DNA of 64,000 nucleotides from Erpobdella octoculata (taxonomy: Eukaryota; Annelida; Clitellata; Hirudinida; Erpobdellidae): NCBI GenBank assembly GCA_963978895.1, contig OZ022245.1:23512968-23576967 (forward strand), in the 5' to 3' direction. Under the pieces are notes generated by a model, which ran no database searches, was not told the origin of the DNA, and saw nothing but the letters and a program-made list of their open reading frames with translations. How positions within the stretch are numbered: position 1 is the stretch's first letter; every line of letters begins with the position of its first letter. Positions 54,101 through 64,000 of this stretch are shown here, one piece after another. The translations under genes were made by a program, and so were the position numbers.

Positions 54101-55204
54101 ATGGAAAATACAGTCTCGACCACTGTTTTTCTGAACAGCTTAAGAAAGCAAGGAATATTTTGCGATGTTGTTATCATAACAAGTGATGCCAGCGTCAGTG
54201 CCCACAGTCTCATTCTATTTGCAGCTTGTCCGGGTCTCAGAAATTTTTTAAAAGTGCAATCTCACAGCGTTAATACGATTGATTGTAGAAAAGCAAACTC
54301 CTTCCTTGTCGATTGCGTGCTGGACTTTATTTATACAGGTGCCGTATCCCAACAAGAAAATCAGGAGCTACAAAGTTATCTCGCTTCAAACTTTGAATGG
54401 GTCGCTTCGATGTTAGGCATGGTGGCCACGACGACGGCTCAAGCGCCGAAACCGATTGTCTCGGCACCGGAACCAGCTTTACCGTTGCCGAACAGAGCCG
54501 CCGAATCACCGACGCGAGAAACGGAGAAAACTCGTAGTCCGAGTGACGAAGCAAACAATTGTTTTCCGCAGCCATCCGACACGGCTGTATGTGACGAAGA
54601 AGATAAGTTGGACATAGATGACATATTTAATTCAATGCTTGCTAACGTTTCATTTCCAAAAGTCACACCGGTCGTAGAAGAGCCAAACGCTCTATGTCCC
54701 ACCGTTTCAGGAAGCGAATCAAAAAATCCTTTACCCCAGCCAATCGACGTGGCGGAGGGTGGCCTCAAAAACATGGACATTTACGATTCGCTGCTTTCAA
54801 TGTTTCATGACGAGACCATGGTTCTCGACAAGCCAGAAGGTTCACTTCAGCAGCAGCCGACATTTTCTCAGGGAGACCTCGAGGACATTTACGATTTGCT
54901 GCTTCAAGACGAGACTTTGGTTGTCGACGAGCCAGAAGGATTACTTCAGCAGCAGCCGTTGATTGTTCAAGAACAAATTCAGACAAATAATCTGGAAAAG
55001 AAACAGCAACGGCAAGTCACCGGCACGACTAAACGCGGTCGTAAGCTTCGTTGTGATGACTGCGGAAAAGTGTTCAAAACAAAAGCTTCCTTGAGGGTAC
55101 ACCGATACGAATGCCAGAAAAACCTTACTTGTGACCTCTGCAAAAAAAAGTTGTCTTCAAGATTAAATTTTAAAAACCACATGAATCAGCACAAGCAAAG
55201 TTAA
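54101..55204 (+). CDS. BTB/zinc-finger protein, array copy F
   Basis: Full 367-residue frame. Its first part matches copies B to D (SQQEN), while its middle (SFPKVT, CPTVSG, AEGGLKNMD, DEPEG) matches copy A, so it is a mosaic. VTGTTKRG replaces VTCTTKRG. TATA at 54012-54020. Confidence 0.85.
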   Translation: MENTVSTTVFLNSLRKQGIFCDVVIITSDASVSAHSLILFAACPGLRNFLKVQSHSVNTIDCRKANSFLVDCVLDFIYTGAVSQQENQELQSYLASNFEWVASMLGMVATTTAQAPKPIVSAPEPALPLPNRAAESPTRETEKTRSPSDEANNCFPQPSDTAVCDEEDKLDIDDIFNSMLANVSFPKVTPVVEEPNALCPTVSGSESKNPLPQPIDVAEGGLKNMDIYDSLLSMFHDETMVLDKPEGSLQQQPTFSQGDLEDIYDLLLQDETLVVDEPEGLLQQQPLIVQEQIQTNNLEKKQQRQVTGTTKRGRKLRCDDCGKVFKTKASLRVHRYECQKNLTCDLCKKKLSSRLNFKNHMNQHKQS

Positions 55205-55731
55205 CCTCGTTGATGTGCTTTTTAATTGTGTCCGCCGCACAAAAAAATCCTTAAGTTATTGTGAACACATGCTTACCCGGTGCAAGACAAGTAAAATTTT
55301 TCGACCAAGTTGCGATCGTCATAAAGACAAACAAGAGTAATAGAACAAACTGGCTGCACAAAGCAATTCAACTCGAGTTTTTTTCACTGAAAGTCTCCAC
55401 ATTGCATAATGAAATTGACGTTCAAAGATCTAATAAATTAATGTTGTAAATTAGAATTTGAATTGTTCTATTAAACATGCTTTGACAACAGGAGGCTTAT
55501 GAAAAAACAAAGCAGCTCGCGACATTTGTCATAGCGTGATTGGAACAAAAAACAATGGAGCACATTCCCAGCCGCCAAAGTTGTCACTGCGGTGATTGGT
55601 GAGCGGAAAACAATGAAACGCTTTCTGATTGGTCGATTGGTCTATATAAAGACGGAGATGATCATTCAGCCTTCATTATTTCTCTCGACTTTGTAGCGAT
55701 CAGATCTAACCTCTCTCTTATCATTATCGAC

Positions 55732-56835
55732 ATGGAAAATACAGTCTCGACCACTGTTTTTCTGAACAGCTTAAGAAAGCAAGGAATATTTTGCGATGTT
55801 GTTATCATAACAAGTGATGCCAGCGTCAGTGCCCACAGTCTCATTTTATTTGCAGCTTGTCCGGGTCTCAGAAATTTTTTAAAAGTGCAATCTCACAGCG
55901 TTAATACGATTGATTGTAGAAAAGCAAACTCCTTCCTTGTCGATTGCGTGCTGGACTTTATTTATACAGGTGCCGTATCCCGACAAGAAAATCAGGAGCT
56001 ACAAAGTTATCTCGCTTCAAACTTTGAATGGGTCGCTTCGATGTTAGGCATGGTGGCCACGACGACGGCTCAAGCGCCGAAACCGATTGTCTCGGCACCG
56101 GAACAGCCTTTACCGTTGCCGAACAGAGCCACCGAATCACCGAGGCGAGAAACGGAGAAAACTCGTAGTCCGAGTGACGAAGCAAACAATTGTTTTCCGC
56201 AGCCATCCGACACGGCTGCATGTGACGAAGAAGATAAGTTGGACATAGATGACATATTTAATTCAATGCTTGCTAACGTTTCATTTCCAGAAGTCACACC
56301 GGTCGTAGAAGAGCCAAACGCTCTATGTACCACCGTTTCAGGAAGCGAATCAAAAAATCCTTTACCCCAGCCAATCGACGTGGCGGAGGTTGGCTTTGAA
56401 AACATGGACATTTACGATTCGCTGCTTTCAATGTTTCATGACGAGACCATGGTTCTCGACAAGCCAGAAGGCTCACTTCAGCAGCAGTCGACGTTTTCTC
56501 AGGGAGACCTCGAGGACATTTACGATTTGCTGCTTCATGACGAGACTTTGGTCCTCGACAAGCCTGAAGGTCTACTTCAGCAGCAGCCGTTGATTGTTCA
56601 AGAACAAATTCAGACAAATAATCTGGAAAAGAAACAGCAACGGCAAGTCACCGGCACGACTAAATGCGGTCGTAAGCTTCGTTGTGATGATTGCGGAAAA
56701 GTGTTCAAAACAAAAGCTTCCTTGAGGGTACACCGATACGAATGCCAGAAAAACCTTACTTGTGACCTCTGCAAAAAAAAGTTGTCTTCAAGATTAAATT
56801 TTAAAAACCACATGAATCAGCACAAGCAAAGTTAG
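55732..56835 (+). CDS. BTB/zinc-finger protein, array copy G
   Basis: Full 367-residue frame, more divergent than A to F. It has EQPLPLPNRATESPRRETEK, TAACDEED, LLLHDETLVLDKPEG and TTKCGRK, where the basic cluster gains a Cys. Both zinc fingers are intact. TATA at 55643-55651. The 3' flank is of the second type, followed by a hAT element. Confidence 0.85.
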   Translation: MENTVSTTVFLNSLRKQGIFCDVVIITSDASVSAHSLILFAACPGLRNFLKVQSHSVNTIDCRKANSFLVDCVLDFIYTGAVSRQENQELQSYLASNFEWVASMLGMVATTTAQAPKPIVSAPEQPLPLPNRATESPRRETEKTRSPSDEANNCFPQPSDTAACDEEDKLDIDDIFNSMLANVSFPEVTPVVEEPNALCTTVSGSESKNPLPQPIDVAEVGFENMDIYDSLLSMFHDETMVLDKPEGSLQQQSTFSQGDLEDIYDLLLHDETLVLDKPEGLLQQQPLIVQEQIQTNNLEKKQQRQVTGTTKCGRKLRCDDCGKVFKTKASLRVHRYECQKNLTCDLCKKKLSSRLNFKNHMNQHKQS

Positions 56836-57229
56836 CGTCGTCGATGTGCCTTTCAATTGTGTCCGCCGCACAAAAAAACCATAAGTTATTGTGAACACAT
56901 GCTTACCCGGTGCAAGACAAGTAAAATTTTTCGACCAAGTTGCGATCGTCATAAAGACAAACAAGAGTAATAGAACAAACTGGCTGCACAAAGCGAAGCA
57001 ATTCAACTCGAGTTTTTTTCTTTGCATAATGAAATGGACGTTCAAAGATCTAATAAATTAATATTGTAAATTAGAATTTGATTTGTTCTAATAAACTATT
57101 TGAAAAAAAATACTCGCGTAAACCATGCTTTGACAACAGGAGGCTTATGAAAAAACAAAGCAGCTCGCGACATTTGTCATAGCGTGATTGGAACAAAAAA
57201 CAATGAAGCACATTCCAAGCCGCCAAAGT

Positions 57230-58021
57230 CAGAGGCGTAGCGAGGGTTTTTGGCGCCCGGGGCGAAACTATAAATTTTGCGCCCCCCCCGGGCCTCCCCC
57301 CGTTGCAATGAAGAAGTTAAAGTTAAACACAATTTGAAGCCATTTCAAGTGAAACGAATTTTAATTTTAATCTATATACAGAGTATTACAGACGCAGAAA
57401 AAATGTTCGTGTTTGTTACAGTACTTTGCCTAACCAACAGTTGAGTTTATTTAAAATACCGTAAAGAACAGAAATAAATTTTTTTTAAATCCACAAAATT
57501 CAGTGAGAATAAATGTTATAAATAAATGTCAATAAATGCACACACTGATGAAATTAAATATGGTCCTTAGGCTGTGTGTCATAAACTTGATGTCATAAAG
57601 AAGGTGTGCTGCATAGATAGCAAGAGCAGCTTTCAAAACATTGGCTCTACGTCAACGATGTGAAATGACTGGTGGCTGGAACATGAAGGGGTCACCAAGT
57701 TTCATCTTGCCTGAGATCTGTGCCTAGACTGGTGGGTTTGAAATGAAACACATGAGTGACATGGCTCTCTCCCTTCCTAAGAACCTAACAAGTTTGATGC
57801 TGCAGAACAACTTAATGGACTGAAGCAGCAGATATACAACTAGACTGTGGACGACATCCTAATGCAAGGAAGGAAACTACTGTTTTTCTTGCATCTTACG
57901 CAAACTTTGAGAGAGAGTTAGTCTAGCATGAATATACTGTATCTTCCTCTTTGGCGCCCCCCCCAAAATGGCGCCCGGGGCAGTTCGCCCTCCCCGCCCG
58001 CCCCCCCTAGCTACGCCCCTG
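57230..58021. mobile_element. hAT-type MITE between array copies G and H
   Basis: The ends are CAGAGGCGTAGCGAGGG and, reversed, CAGGGGCGTAGCTAGGG. The exact 8-bp duplication GCCAAAGT lies at 57222-57229 and 58022-58029. It is 792 bp with no coding frame. It sits in the promoter of unit H, about 70 bp before the TATA box, and separates upstream CCAAT boxes from the core. Confidence 0.92.
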
Positions 58022-58179
58022 GCCAAAGTTGTCACTGCGGTGATTGGTGAGCGGAAAACAATGAAACGCTTTCTGATTGGTCGATTGGTCTATATAAAGA
58101 CGGAGATGATCATTCAGCCTTCATTATTTCTCTCGACTTTGTAGCGATCAGATCTAACCTCTCTCTTATCATTATCGAC

Positions 58180-59283
58180 ATGGAAAATACAGTCTCGACC
58201 ACTGTTTTTCTGAACAGCTTAAGAAAGCAAGGAATATTTTGCGATGTTGTTATCATAACAAGTGATGCCAGCGTCAGTGCCCACAGTCTCATTCTATTTG
58301 CAGCTTGTCCGGGTCTCAGAAATTTTTTAAAAGTGCAATCTCACAGCGTTAATACGATTGATTGTAGAAAAGCGAACTCCTTCCTTGTCGATTGCGTGCT
58401 GGACTTTATTTATACAGGTGCCGTATCCCAACAAGAAAATCAGGAGCTACAAAGTTATCTCGCTTCAAACTTTGAATGGGTCGCTTCGATGTTAGGCATG
58501 GTGGCCACGACGACGGCTCAAGCGCCGAAACCGATTGTCTCGGCACCGGAACCAGCTTTACCGTTGCCGAACAGAGCCGCCGAATCACCGACGCGAGAAA
58601 CGGAGAAAACTCGTAGTCCGAGTGACGAAGCAAACAATTGTTTTCCGCAGCCATCCGACACGGCTGTATGTGACGAAGAAGATAAGTTGGACATAGATGA
58701 CATATTTAATTCAATGCTTGCTAACGTTTCATTTCCAGAAGTCACACCGGTCGTAGAAGAGCCAAACGCTCTATGTACCACCGTTTCAGGAAGCGAATCA
58801 AAAAATCCTTTACCCCAGCCAATCGACGTGGCGGAGGTTGGCTTTGAAAACATGGACATTTACGATTCGCTGCTTTCAATGTTTCATGACGAAACCATGG
58901 TTCTCGACAAGCCAGAAGGTTCACTTCAGCAGCAGCCGACGTTTTGTCAGGGAGATCTCGAGGACATTTACGATTTGCTGCTTCATGACAAGACTTTGGT
59001 CCTCGACAAGCCTGAAGGTCTACTTCAGCAGCAGCCGTTGATTGTTCAAGATCAAATTCAGACAAATAATCTGGAAAAGAAACAGCAACGGCAAGTCACC
59101 GGCACGACTAAATGCGGTCGTAAGCTTTGTTGTGATGATTGCGGAAAAGTGTTCAAAACAAAAGCTTCCTTGAGGGTACACCGATACGAATGCCAGAAAA
59201 ACCTTACTTGTGACCTCTGCAAAAAAAAGTTGTCTTCAAGATTAAATTTTAAAAACCACATGAATCAGCACAACCAAAGTTAG
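58180..59283 (+). CDS. BTB/zinc-finger protein, array copy H
   Basis: Full 367-residue frame. The second acidic repeat reads LLLHDKTLVLDKPEG. Arg317 just before finger 1 is Cys (KLCCDDCG), which adds a third Cys beside the zinc ligands. The C-terminus is NQHNQS. TATA at 58091-58099; the more distal promoter is displaced by the 57230-58021 insertion. Its 3' flank combines features of both flank types. Confidence 0.84.
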   Translation: MENTVSTTVFLNSLRKQGIFCDVVIITSDASVSAHSLILFAACPGLRNFLKVQSHSVNTIDCRKANSFLVDCVLDFIYTGAVSQQENQELQSYLASNFEWVASMLGMVATTTAQAPKPIVSAPEPALPLPNRAAESPTRETEKTRSPSDEANNCFPQPSDTAVCDEEDKLDIDDIFNSMLANVSFPEVTPVVEEPNALCTTVSGSESKNPLPQPIDVAEVGFENMDIYDSLLSMFHDETMVLDKPEGSLQQQPTFCQGDLEDIYDLLLHDKTLVLDKPEGLLQQQPLIVQDQIQTNNLEKKQQRQVTGTTKCGRKLCCDDCGKVFKTKASLRVHRYECQKNLTCDLCKKKLSSRLNFKNHMNQHNQS

Positions 59284-59843
59284 CGTCGTCGATGTGCCTT
59301 TCAATTGTGTCCGCCGCACAAAAAAACCATAAGTTATTGTGAACACATGCTTACCCGGTGCAAGACAAGTAAAATTTTTCGACCAAGTTGCGATCGTCAT
59401 AAAGACAAACAAGAGTAATAGAACAAACTGGCTGCACAAAGCTGAAGCAATTCAACTCGAGTTTTTTTCACTGAAAGTCTCCACATTGCATAATGAAATT
59501 GACGTTCAAAGATTTAATAAATAAATGTTGTAAATTAGAATTTGATTTGTTCTAATAAACTCTTTGAAAAAAAATACTCGCGTAAACCATGCTTTGACAA
59601 CAGGAGGCTTATGAAAAAACAAAGCAGCTCGCGACATTTGTCATAGCGTGATTGGAACAAAAAACAATGAAGCACATTCCCAGCCGCCAAAGTTGTCACT
59701 GCGGTGATTGGTGAGCGGAAAACAATGAAACGCTTTCTGATTGGTCGATTGGTCTATATAAAAACGGAGATGATCATTCAGCTTTCATTATTTCTTTCGA
59801 CTTTGTAGCGATCAGATCTAACCTCTCTCTTATCATTATCGAC

Positions 59844-61004
59844 ATGGAAAATACAGTCTCGACCACTGTTTTTCTGAACAGCTTAAGAAAGCAAGGAATA
59901 TTTTGCGATGTTGTTATCATAACAAGTGATGCCAGCGTCAGTGCCCACAGTCTCATTCTATTTGCAGCTTGTCCGGGTCTCAGAAATTTTTTAAAAGTGC
60001 AATCTCACAGCGTTAATACGATTGATTGTAGAAAAGCAAACTCCTTCCTTGTCGATTGCGTGCTGGACTTTATTTATACAGGTGCCGTATCCCGACAAGA
60101 AAATCAGGAGCTACAAAGTTATCTCGCTTCAAACTTTGAATGGGTCGCTTCGATGTTAGGCATGGTGGCCACGACGAAGCGCCGAAACCGATTGTATCGG
60201 CACCGGAACCAGACTTACCGTTGCCGAACAGAGCCGCCGAATCACCGACGCGAGAAACGGAGAAAACTCGTAGTCCGACTATAAACTAGTAAAAAAAAAC
60301 ATTCAGCCTTCAACTCTGCCTTGCATTTGCAAGCCAGTCCCAAGCCTGGAGAAAGGAGGAGGGAGAGATTGAAAGGATCATGGACATTTACGGTTTGCTG
60401 CTTTCAATGCTTCATGACGAGACCTCGGTTCTCGACAAGCCAGAAGGTTCACTTCAGCAGCAGCCGATGTTTTGTTGAGGAAAGACTTAATAGCGGCCTT
60501 CGCTAAAGACCTTATCTCTGCACCTGCTTCAAAAGCATATGTGGAGCGCATCTTCTCGGTATGCAGTGATATGACTGCAGGAAAAAGAAACAGGCTCTCC
60601 AAGAATCTAGAAAATCGTGTTTTTTTAATGAACTCGAAGTTTTACCATTTTGTAAATAAATAAATAAATAAAAAAAGTTTTTTTTGGCTTTGTTTAAAAT
60701 CTACAGTTAACTGTAACTTTAACTTAAATGTAAATAAGTGTAATAGTAACTGAAAAATGTTTGTGGAAAAATAACTTTAACTGAAACTGAAAAATGTTGT
60801 AACTTAAACTGTAACTGTAACTGAAAAGTTGTAACTGAAATATAACTCGACGAGCTAGAAGGTTCACTTCAGCAGCAGCCGTTGATTGTTCTGGAAAAGA
60901 ACCGGCACGACTAAACGCGGTCGTGAGCTTCGTTGTGATGACTGCGGAAAAGTGTTCAAAACAAAAGCTTCCTTGAGGGTACACCGATACGAATGCCAGC
61001 AGCA
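59844..61004 (+). pseudogene. BTB/zinc-finger array copy I, disrupted
   Basis: The BTB part (codons 1-110) is intact. A 7-bp deletion just after GTGGCCACGACGA then shifts the frame, which ends at 60284. Foreign sequence replaces the linker (about 60283-60380). One acidic repeat (60381-60476) is recognisable. A piece of hAT transposase interrupts it (60477-60846). Remnants of the last repeat and finger 1 run to 61004. TATA is TATATAAAA at 59755-59763. It could still make a BTB-only protein of 146 residues. It marks the right edge of the array. Confidence 0.85.
60472..60663 (+). pseudogene. hAT transposase C-terminal (dimerisation) fragment
   Basis: The frame contains ISAPASKAYVERIFSVCSDM, then KRNRLSKNLENRVFLMNSKF. 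This is the hAT-family C-terminal signature (P-A-S ... V-E-R-x-F-S ... R-x-x-L ... F-L). Only this end remains. It is followed by GTAACTG-type subterminal repeats to about 60846, so the 3' part of an autonomous hAT element was inserted in copy I. Confidence 0.75.
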
Positions 61005-61066
61005 TAAGCCACGCCCCTCGTAGGCTGCTAGTCGACCTCTCTGTATTGCCGCATACTACCATTTAG

Positions 61067-61430
61067 AAATATGCTACCCGGGGTTTTTCTATGGTTTTTC
61101 TCTTTTGCTTCCGTTTCCTTCACCGCTTGCTCTCCCGCTCCCGGCTGCTTTCCCGTTCCCGGTCGCTTTCCCACCCGGTCGTTTCCCGCTCCCGGTCGCT
61201 TTCCCGCTCCCGGTCGCTTTCCCGCTCCCGGTCGCTTTCCCGCTCTTGGTCGCTTTCCCGTTCTCGGTCGTTTTCCCACTCCCAGTCGCTTTCCCGCTCT
61301 CGGTCGCTTTCCCGCTCCAGGTCACTTTTACGTTTTCCTGCTCCAGCCTGCTCTTCTCTTCCTGGCCACGTTTCTTTTTCGCAATTTTCGATCTCGTTTG
61401 TTTTTCCGCTCACACTTAAGTAAGATAATC
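61067..61430 (-). mobile_element. Short Helitron with an 18-bp internal minisatellite
   Basis: It begins at the hairpin remnant CTACCCGGGGTTTTTC. The body is about nine copies of CGGTCGCTTTCCCGCTCC (61150-61325). The other end is not resolved. Frames reading [10 protein letters not shown] or GRFPAPGRF are repeat artefacts. Confidence 0.55.
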
Positions 61431-61504
61431 AGGCGGTGGTTTGTGTCAAGTTTGACAAAAATTTGTTAATACGTTGGTGTTTTATGGACAAAAAACTTTT
61501 TAGT

Positions 61505-61795
61505 CAGCGGTTGCCCGGGGATTTTAGAGGTTTTTCTATTGATTTTCTCTTGCTCCCATTTTCTTCATCGCTTGCTTTCCCGTTCCCGTTCGCTTTCTCA
61601 CTCCCTTTTCCGCTCCCGGTATTTTAACCCTTCCCCGCTCCTGGTATTTTTAACGCTTCCCCGCTCTAGTTTGCTCTCCTCTTCCTGGTCCCAAATTTTT
61701 TTCAAACTTCACACAAACCACCAACTGGTTATCTCCCATAAGTATGCCAAATTTCAATAAAATCGGTTCGGCGGTTTTCATTTGATGCTTGATTA
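61505..61795 (-). mobile_element. Short Helitron fragment (minus orientation)
   Basis: GCCCGGGGATTTTAGAGG starts the body, which then continues through CTCCCGGTATTTT repeats to AATAAAATCGGTTCGGCGGT. That is the region next to Helitron starts seen at 33.7 kb. Confidence 0.5.
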
Positions 61796-61798
61796 TAC

Positions 61799-61908
61799 AA
61801 ACATACATACATACATACATACATACATACATACATACATACATACATACATACATACATACATACATACATACATACATACATACATACATACATACAT
61901 ACATACAA
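61799..61908. repeat. (CATA)n microsatellite
   Basis: About 110 bp of CATA directly at the end of the Helitron fragment. Confidence 0.95.
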
Positions 61909-62099
61909 ACATTGCCTTTTATATATAAGATGTTATTGAATAACATGTCTCCAACTGGTTTTTTTAGATTTCATATGAAGCCTTTTTTATAATAGTTTAT
62001 AGTCCTTTACACCAGGTGTTTTAAGACTCTAATGGCTGTATGTAGGAAGCACATAAGTACTTCCTGTCGTGGACCAGAATTTGATCCTTTTTACTTTTT

Positions 62100-62134
62100 C
62101 CCTCCTCCTTTCTCCAGGCTTGGGACTGGCTCGC
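62100..62134. repeat. Dispersed repeat shared with array copy I
   Basis: The reverse complement contains GCCAGTCCCAAGCCTGGAGA and AAGGAGGAGGG, identical to the foreign segment at about 60331-60364 in copy I. The element class is not identified. Confidence 0.6.
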
Positions 62135-62639
62135 AATTAGCGTGGCGGAGTCATTTGAAGCCTCGTGGTCAGCGATTTTTTAGATTCATTTGACAGAAAA
62201 GTTGCTCCGAGTCTTGCTCCTTGCCCCCCCTCTCTTCGGGAACTCTATGACCGTGCTGGTCATACATATTTATTATAATAAAAATATCGATATTTTTTGC
62301 TTGATAATCGGACTGCCATATCGATATTTTTTTAAATATTGATAATCGTGAAATCCGATATTTTTTTTTGATATCGACAACCCTATTGCTTAAACTTCTG
62401 CAAACATATTTTGCATTTTACCACAACGTTTTTCTCAGTTCCAGATTCGAGTTCAAAAAATTTACTCAAATACCAATTATCTTCATTATTTACTTTTTCG
62501 GCTTTTTCCAATAGTTAGATGTCGCAAGCGTTCGATAACAAAAAAGGATGAACGAGAACGAAATAGCAAGGAGGATGGGCTGCTAAACCATAAAATTGAT
62601 TTAAAATTTAATTTTAAACAGTGAAAATATATTACAAAA

Positions 62640-63025
62640 AAATATAACTGATAAAATGTAACGGAAAAAACGTTACAGTTACTCAAAAAAAGTAACTAAG
62701 TTACGTTACTTATTCCAAAAGCAAGGATATCTTGATATAACAACTGGATCCACAACCTACTCTAGCAGGCTTAGACAATTTAGCCAATTACGTCATGGTT
62801 ACATCAAGATTTTAAGAAGTATGATATAACTACTGATGCTTTTGTAGTTTGTTACATCAATTTATTCATAATTATGATATAAGAAGCGATAAACATTATG
62901 CCTACTAGAGTAGGCTGTGGATCCAGTTGTTATAACAACTTATCCTTGTCCAAAAGTAACGCGTTACGTTATTAGTTACCAAAAATTGTAATGAAGTTGC
63001 AGTAACGCGTTACTCCCCAGCACTG
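62640..63025. mobile_element. Inverted-repeat MITE with GTAAC repeats
   Basis: Arms 62722-62770 and 62901-62950 are inverted copies (AACAACTGGATCCACA core) around a 130-bp spacer. GTTACTCAAAAAAAGTAACT and AGTAACGCGTTAC flank them. The right end reversed is CAGTGCTGGGGAGTAACG, a hAT-type terminus. The left end and target duplication are not resolved. Confidence 0.6.
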
Positions 63026-64000
63026 ACCATGACATTGCTGTCTTGATTTCTCGAAGGAGCACCGACCTTCACGCCCATACCCAATCAATGAAAAGGACAA
63101 TTTTCTTCTAGCAATAAGGTGAAATGAAACAGAATTGATAACATCTCAAAACTAAAAGCTATTTAAAACGCTTATTTTAGGGGCTGCAAATTGAGTAATT
63201 GCCATTATTAACCTGCCATAATTTCAATCAAGCAAGCAACACTTAGACGTAGATTTTTATTAATAACTGATAAATCCGAAAGAACAGATACAAGTTCCAT
63301 AGTAGAGTTGGATATGAAAAAACGATTTAAAAACAGTCTTACTTACTCAAACTGAAATGAAAGAAATTCACATGTTTCAACGCCGCAGCACATTCCAAGA
63401 AAAAGCATGGAGCCGTTGTTCGATCGTGCTACAATCAATCAGAGACAAATAAGCGAAATTTAAAAAATAAATTTTCGGCAAAAATTGAAACGAGTTGCAA
63501 GCGTTGGAATGAATTTGAAAATAAGAAAAGTTGTGCATAAACATATAGATATCTTCTGAAACAAAAAAAAAGTGTTGATGTATTTCGTACACTCATTTGT
63601 GTCGGCCACACTTGCTACAAGTTGATTTAACACAACCTGAGGTCTCCCTAGCTGAAGTTATGGTTCGCCTTATGGAAACAGCGATTAGTTAAGAAATTGA
63701 TGGAATACAAAGCGGGCAATGTGAAAGTTCTTAAATAGGAAAACATACTTCATTATTTGCAACATTAATCCGACGATATTTACACAAAGAAAAACATAGA
63801 AAGGACTGCTGAAAAATATATATGTGTGTGTATATATATTTATATATATTCAAAAAAAACCTGTAGGATTCTTTTATAGAGCTGCTGATTAAAAAAAAAT
63901 TTAGGCAAAGAAAACAATGATCCAATGAGTAAGTAGTTGACTGATGACTGTAGAAAAAATACGCTGTTAATGAAAATATATGCAATGATAAATTCCAACG
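63026..64000. other. No gene or recognisable element seen
   Basis: AT-rich sequence with a short (TA)/(TG) run at 63815-63850. Short open frames at 63377-63592 and 63731-63985 (minus) show no recognisable content. Confidence 0.5.

Noticed and set aside
43763..61004. BTB array as a transposable element family
   Set aside because: No shared terminal repeats or target duplications flank the units; spacing is tandem with unit-length periodicity.

Overview
This is a nuclear genomic window from an animal, probably an invertebrate; the phylum cannot be fixed from the sequence. The evidence is intron-split homologues of YAP/Yorkie, a syntaxin, and two lysosomal alpha-galactosidases of glycosyl hydrolase family 27, plus a BTB/zinc-finger gene family. 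These sit in AT-rich DNA full of Helitrons, hAT elements and very long (ATAC)n and (TA)n microsatellites. There are no bacterial operons and no CRISPR arrays.

Layout. Positions 1-88 are the last exon of a plus-strand syntaxin-like SNARE. Convergent to it lies a YAP/Yorkie orthologue on the minus strand. Its six coding exons (20535 down to 4001) join in phase into a predicted 507-residue protein with a TEAD-binding region, two LATS phosphorylation sites, one aberrant WW domain, a coiled coil, a phosphodegron and a C-terminal PDZ ligand. Its last intron is about 9 kb. A 2-kb divergent intergenic region separates YAP from two tandem plus-strand alpha-galactosidase genes (22582-30511 and 32947-41947). 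Each has eight exons with identical phases and encodes 420 or 414 residues. Their introns are expanded by unrelated mobile elements.

From 43.76 to 61.0 kb lies a tandem array of a short intronless gene encoding a BTB domain, acidic internal repeats and two C-terminal zinc fingers (367 residues). Eight copies are near-identical full-length frames (one has lost its ATG), flanked by a 3' fragment and a ruined copy. The unit is about 1.63 kb. Every unit carries its own TATA box, a cluster of inverted CCAAT boxes and a polyadenylation signal, so each looks like a separate transcription unit. Sequence mosaicism points to recent amplification and gene conversion. This array is the most unusual object in the window.

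Mobile DNA. Four hAT-type elements have terminal repeats starting CAG and exact 8-bp target duplications (in a galactosidase intron, in a microsatellite, in the 5' fragment of the array, and between array copies). A family of short Helitrons ends in a GC-rich hairpin followed by CTAGT, with a broken Helitron helicase nearby. tRNA-derived SINE copies, fold-back elements and a probable LINE fragment are also present. The last 3 kb (61.1-64 kb) show only repeats and no supported gene.
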